This document shows, one piece after another, positions 6,530 through 9,248 of a DNA stretch of 9,248 nt. Each line of letters starts with the position of its first letter. Position 1 is the first letter of the stretch. Both the position numbers and the translations under genes were made by a program. The notes under the pieces were generated by a model. It did no database searches. It was given only the letters and a program-made list of their open reading frames with translations, and was not told where the DNA came from. Source of the stretch: Acidobacteriota bacterium (GTDB lineage: Bacteria; Acidobacteriota; Terriglobia; Terriglobales; Acidobacteriaceae); contig JAJXXG010001016.1 of NCBI GenBank assembly GCA_021781255.1, positions 1-9,248 on the forward strand, given 5' to 3'.

Positions 6530-7987
6530 ATGAGCGATAGTGTCGATACAATCCGCAATCTTGCCGAGCAGGATTACAAGTGGGGCTTCGTCACCGAGAT
6601 TGACTCGGACACTGTCCCCAAAGGGCTGAATGAAGAGACGATCCGGCTGATCTCTGCGCGCAAGGGCGAGCCCGAGTTCATGCTGGAATGGCGCCTGAAC
6701 GCACTGCGCCACTGGTCGAAGATGGAGCGGGACGAAGGCGCGCCGAAGTGGGCCAACCTGACCATCGCCCCTATCGACTACCAGGACATCGTCTATTACT
6801 CGGCGCCGAAAATGAAGCCCGTTGTCGATAGCCTCGATGCGATCGATCCGGAGCTGTTGCGCACATATGAAAAGCTGGGCATCCCGCTCGATGAGCAGAA
6901 GCGGATTTCGGGCGTGGCCGTGGACGCGGTGTTCGATTCGGTCAGCGTGGCGACCACGTTCAAGAGCAAGCTGGCGGAGATGGGCGTTATTTTCTGCTCG
7001 TTTTCAGAGGCGGTCCAGAAGCATCCCGAACTGGTGAAAAAGTATCTGGGCACGGTGGTTCCGCATACCGACAACTTTTATGCAGCGTTGAATGCGGCCG
7101 TCTTTACCGACGGATCGTTTGTGTACGTGCCAAAGGGCGTGCGCTGCCCCATGGAGCTATCGACCTACTTTCGCATCAACGCCGCGGATACGGGGCAGTT
7201 CGAGCGCACGTTGATTGTGGCCGACGAGGGCGCATATGTGAGCTATCTGGAAGGCTGCACTGCGCCGATTCGCGACACGAACCAACTGCACGCCGCGGTA
7301 GTGGAACTGGTGGCGCTCGACAACGCACAGATCAAATACTCCACGGTGCAGAACTGGTACCCCGGCGACAAGGAAGGGCGCGGCGGGATTTATAACTTTG
7401 TGACCAAGCGCGGAAAGTGCGTGGGCGTAAATTCCAAGATCTCCTGGACGCAGGTAGAGACGGGGTCGGCAATCACCTGGAAGTATCCAAGCTGCATCTT
7501 GCTGGGCGACAACTCGGTGGGTGAGTTTTATTCCGTGGCGCTGACCAACAACCGCCAGCAGGCCGACACGGGCACCAAGATGATCCATATTGGGAAGAAC
7601 ACGCGCAGCACCATTGTGTCAAAGGGCATCTCGGCCGGGTACGGGCAGAACACGTATCGCGGACAGGTGAAGATCATGAAGGGCGCGGCGGGCGCGCGCA
7701 ACTACACGCAATGCGACTCGCTGCTGATCGGCGACCGCTGCGGCGCGCACACCTTCCCTTATATTGATGTGCGCAATTCATCGGCGCGGATGGAGCACGA
7801 GGCTTCGACCTCGAAGATCGGTGAGAACCAGTTGTTTTATCTGCGGCAGCGCGGACTGAAGACCGAAGACGCAGTTTCGATGATCGTGAACGGATTCTGC
7901 AAGACCGTGTTCAAGGAACTGCCGATGGAATTTGCCGTCGAAGCGCAGAAGCTGCTGGGCGTGAGTTTGGAAGGCAGTGTGGGGTGA
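6530..7987 (+). CDS. sufB: Fe-S cluster assembly scaffold protein SufB
   Basis: SufB is the core scaffold of the cytoplasmic SufBC2D complex, on which sulfide from SufS (with SufE or SufU) and iron are assembled into clusters. The protein has 485 residues, close to E. coli SufB (495). Family-typical segments are YKWGF (16-20), [11 protein letters not shown] (32-42), [13 protein letters not shown] (50-62), [12 protein letters not shown] (126-137), [12 protein letters not shown] (193-204), [10 protein letters not shown] (237-246), QNWYPGD (274-280), and the C-terminal block [23 protein letters not shown] (390-412). Cys395 in QCDSLLIG corresponds to the conserved cluster-assembly cysteine near residue 405 of the E. 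coli protein. [20 protein letters not shown] (423-442) follows and is also typical. The ATG at 6530 has GGAGG six bases upstream. It is the first gene of the operon; sufC begins 32 bases after its stop. Confidence 0.98.
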   Translation: MSDSVDTIRNLAEQDYKWGFVTEIDSDTVPKGLNEETIRLISARKGEPEFMLEWRLNALRHWSKMERDEGAPKWANLTIAPIDYQDIVYYSAPKMKPVVDSLDAIDPELLRTYEKLGIPLDEQKRISGVAVDAVFDSVSVATTFKSKLAEMGVIFCSFSEAVQKHPELVKKYLGTVVPHTDNFYAALNAAVFTDGSFVYVPKGVRCPMELSTYFRINAADTGQFERTLIVADEGAYVSYLEGCTAPIRDTNQLHAAVVELVALDNAQIKYSTVQNWYPGDKEGRGGIYNFVTKRGKCVGVNSKISWTQVETGSAITWKYPSCILLGDNSVGEFYSVALTNNRQQADTGTKMIHIGKNTRSTIVSKGISAGYGQNTYRGQVKIMKGAAGARNYTQCDSLLIGDRCGAHTFPYIDVRNSSARMEHEASTSKIGENQLFYLRQRGLKTEDAVSMIVNGFCKTVFKELPMEFAVEAQKLLGVSLEGSVG

Positions 7988-8019
7988 GAGCAGTGAGTCA
8001 GCAATATGGAGAGAAGAGA

Positions 8020-8790
8020 ATGGCTTTGTTAGAGATTGAAGATCTGCACGCAGCAGTCGATGGCCACGAGATTCTGAAGGGCGTGAATTTGACGGTGAAT
8101 GCGGGCGAAGTGCATTCCATCATGGGCCCGAACGGATCTGGCAAGAGTACGCTGGCCGCGGTGCTGGCGCGGCGCGAGACCTATCAGGTGACAGGCGGCA
8201 GGGTTCTGTTCAATGGAAAAGACCTGCTGGAGATGAAGCCGGAAGACGCGGCCTGCGAGGGCGTGTTTCTGGCGTTCCAGTATCCGGTGGAGATTCCGGG
8301 AATCGGCAACTCCTATTTTCTGCGCTCGGCGATGAACGCGATCCGCAAATACCGGGGCGAAGATGAGCTGGACGCGATGGATTTTCTGCCCCTCTACAAG
8401 GAGCGGCTGAAACTGCTCGAGATGGATGAGAAACTGATGCACCGCTCGGTGAATGAGGGCTTCAGCGGCGGCGAGAAGAAGCGCAACGAGATTCTGCAAC
8501 TGGCGATGCTCGAGCCGAAGCTGGCGATTCTGGACGAGACCGATTCCGGCCTCGACATCGACGCGATGCGCATTGTGGCGCGGGGCGTAAATGCCATGCG
8601 CAGCCCCGATCGGGCGTTTCTGGTGATCACCCATTATCAGCGGCTGCTGGACTACATCACCCCGGATTTTGTCCACGTGCTGATGGATGGCAAGATCGCG
8701 CGCTCGGGCGGACCGGAGCTGGCGCTGGAGCTGGAAGAGAAGGGCTACGGTTTGGCGGAAGCAGACGCGGCGCAGGCTTTGCCTGCATGA
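8020..8790 (+). CDS. sufC: Fe-S cluster assembly ATPase SufC
   Basis: SufC is the ABC-type ATPase subunit of the SufBC2D scaffold complex. ATP binding drives its dimerisation and opens the SufB-SufD interface for cluster building. It is a soluble cytoplasmic protein, not a transporter. From the ATG at 8020 it has 256 residues, normal for SufC. Walker A GPNGSGKST is at 37-45, the Q-loop Gln87 lies in FQYP, the signature FSGGEKKRNE is at 148-157 (the SufC-type wording), Walker B with D-loop is LAILDETDSGLDID (168-181), and the H-loop is His205 in ITHYQRLL. The start is decided by GGAGAG at 8008-8013. The frame is open back to a GTG at 7984 that overlaps the sufB stop as GTGA, but that start has no comparable site. 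sufD begins 35 bases after the stop. The genes are surely co-transcribed. Confidence 0.98.
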   Translation: MALLEIEDLHAAVDGHEILKGVNLTVNAGEVHSIMGPNGSGKSTLAAVLARRETYQVTGGRVLFNGKDLLEMKPEDAACEGVFLAFQYPVEIPGIGNSYFLRSAMNAIRKYRGEDELDAMDFLPLYKERLKLLEMDEKLMHRSVNEGFSGGEKKRNEILQLAMLEPKLAILDETDSGLDIDAMRIVARGVNAMRSPDRAFLVITHYQRLLDYITPDFVHVLMDGKIARSGGPELALELEEKGYGLAEADAAQALPA

Positions 8791-8825
8791 GGGTCAGGTC
8801 AGGAAAAGGCGGAAGCGAGAAGAGC

Positions 8826-9248
8826 ATGGCCACGGCAACTGGGCGGTTGGAAAAATATTTCGAAGCGTATGGCGAATTGATCGCACTGCGGCAGGAGCGC
8901 GACCCGGTGTGGCTGCGGCAACTGCGCGAAGGCGCATGGACACGATTCTGCGCCAAGGGATTCCCGACCACGCACGATGAGGACTGGCGGTTCACGAATC
9001 TTGCAACGCTGGCGCGAACACCGTTCAACCGCGTGGCGAAGGGCAGCGTGGAGGTAACAGCGGAGGAGATCGAGAAGTTTCGCGTGGCGGGCTCGGCCTG
9101 CTGGCTTGTGTTTTTGAACGGGCACTTTGCGCCGGAGCTTTCAGAGATGCAAAATCTGCCGAAGGGGCTGGAGATTTGTTCGCTGGCGCAGGCGATTGAT
9201 TGCGGAATGGAAGGCAGCGCTCCCGAGGGCGGCACTCCCAACGGCATC
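8826..9248 (+). CDS. sufD: Fe-S cluster assembly protein SufD, N-terminal part (cut by right edge)
   Basis: The frame is open from the ATG at 8826 through the last base (141 codons). SufD is the SufB-like partner in the SufBC2D complex and helps with iron acquisition and cluster formation on the scaffold. Supporting sequence is GFPTTHDEDWRFTNLATLA (45-63), the family's characteristic E-W/D-W-[RK]-[YF]-T region following a tryptophan-rich helix (W29, W38), and LVFLNGHFAPELSEM (94-108), which begins the beta-strand region in known members. The rest of the family (about 420 residues) lies beyond the edge. A purine-rich stretch (GCGAGAAG) just before the ATG serves as the ribosome binding site. 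The order sufB-sufC-sufD and short spacing support the call. sufS and sufU/sufE or sufT may follow outside the window. Confidence 0.94.
   Translation, partial: MATATGRLEKYFEAYGELIALRQERDPVWLRQLREGAWTRFCAKGFPTTHDEDWRFTNLATLARTPFNRVAKGSVEVTAEEIEKFRVAGSACWLVFLNGHFAPELSEMQNLPKGLEICSLAQAIDCGMEGSAPEGGTPNGI

Noticed and set aside
6144..6551. A 135-codon - strand frame (and another at 6070-6321) upstream of sufB
   Set aside because: No family resemblance; the longer one runs across the suf promoter, inverted repeat and sufB start, so coding is unlikely.
8657..9247. A 196-codon - strand frame opposite sufD
   Set aside because: Antisense to the N-terminal part of SufD, which has clear family motifs in the + strand frame from 8826.

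Overview
The window looks like an ordinary chromosomal stretch of a high-GC, Gram-negative, probably soil-dwelling bacterium. Member-like sequence in several genes (a phosphate acetyltransferase of the hydratase-fusion type, a DUF1697 variant, an exported DUF4440 protein, Suf as the Fe-S system) suggests Acidobacteriota. That placement is inference from family resemblance only; no rRNA or tRNA gene is present to test it.

Layout from left to right. (1) The 3' end of a phosphate acetyl/butyryltransferase gene enters at the left edge on the + strand and stops at 575. Its last 62 bases overlap, tail to tail, the 3' end of a 14-helix-type MFS efflux transporter gene on the - strand (514-2073). (2) A gene-free divergent region of 314 bases with several small hairpins separates the transporter from folP. 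(3) folP (dihydropteroate synthase) and purA (adenylosuccinate synthetase) follow on the + strand, separated by 123 bases that hold a good -10 box and a stable-looking interrupted hairpin. (4) A DUF1697 gene on the - strand converges on purA. It is divergent from a small secreted or membrane-anchored DUF4440 (SnoaL-like) protein gene on the + strand. (5) After a 456-base gene-free leader comes the suf operon, sufB-sufC-sufD on the + strand, with sufD running off the right edge.

Functionally, folP supplies folate and purA commits IMP to AMP, and folate cofactors feed purine synthesis upstream of IMP, so this is a loosely coherent housekeeping pair. SufB, SufC and SufD form the scaffold complex that builds Fe-S clusters. 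The acetyltransferase links acetyl-CoA to acetyl phosphate. The transporter, the DUF1697 protein and the DUF4440 protein have no visible functional link to these.

I did not find a new multi-gene system, mobile element, CRISPR array or RNA gene. The most interesting non-coding signal is in front of sufB. A promoter-like pair with 17-base spacing is followed at once by a perfect 10-base inverted repeat (6390-6416). Its outer half-site letters and 25-base core length resemble IscR-type sites of the Rrf2 regulator family, although no regulator gene lies next to it. Its RNA form would be a hairpin carrying an AUG in the loop, which opens a 36-codon reading frame ending just before sufB.
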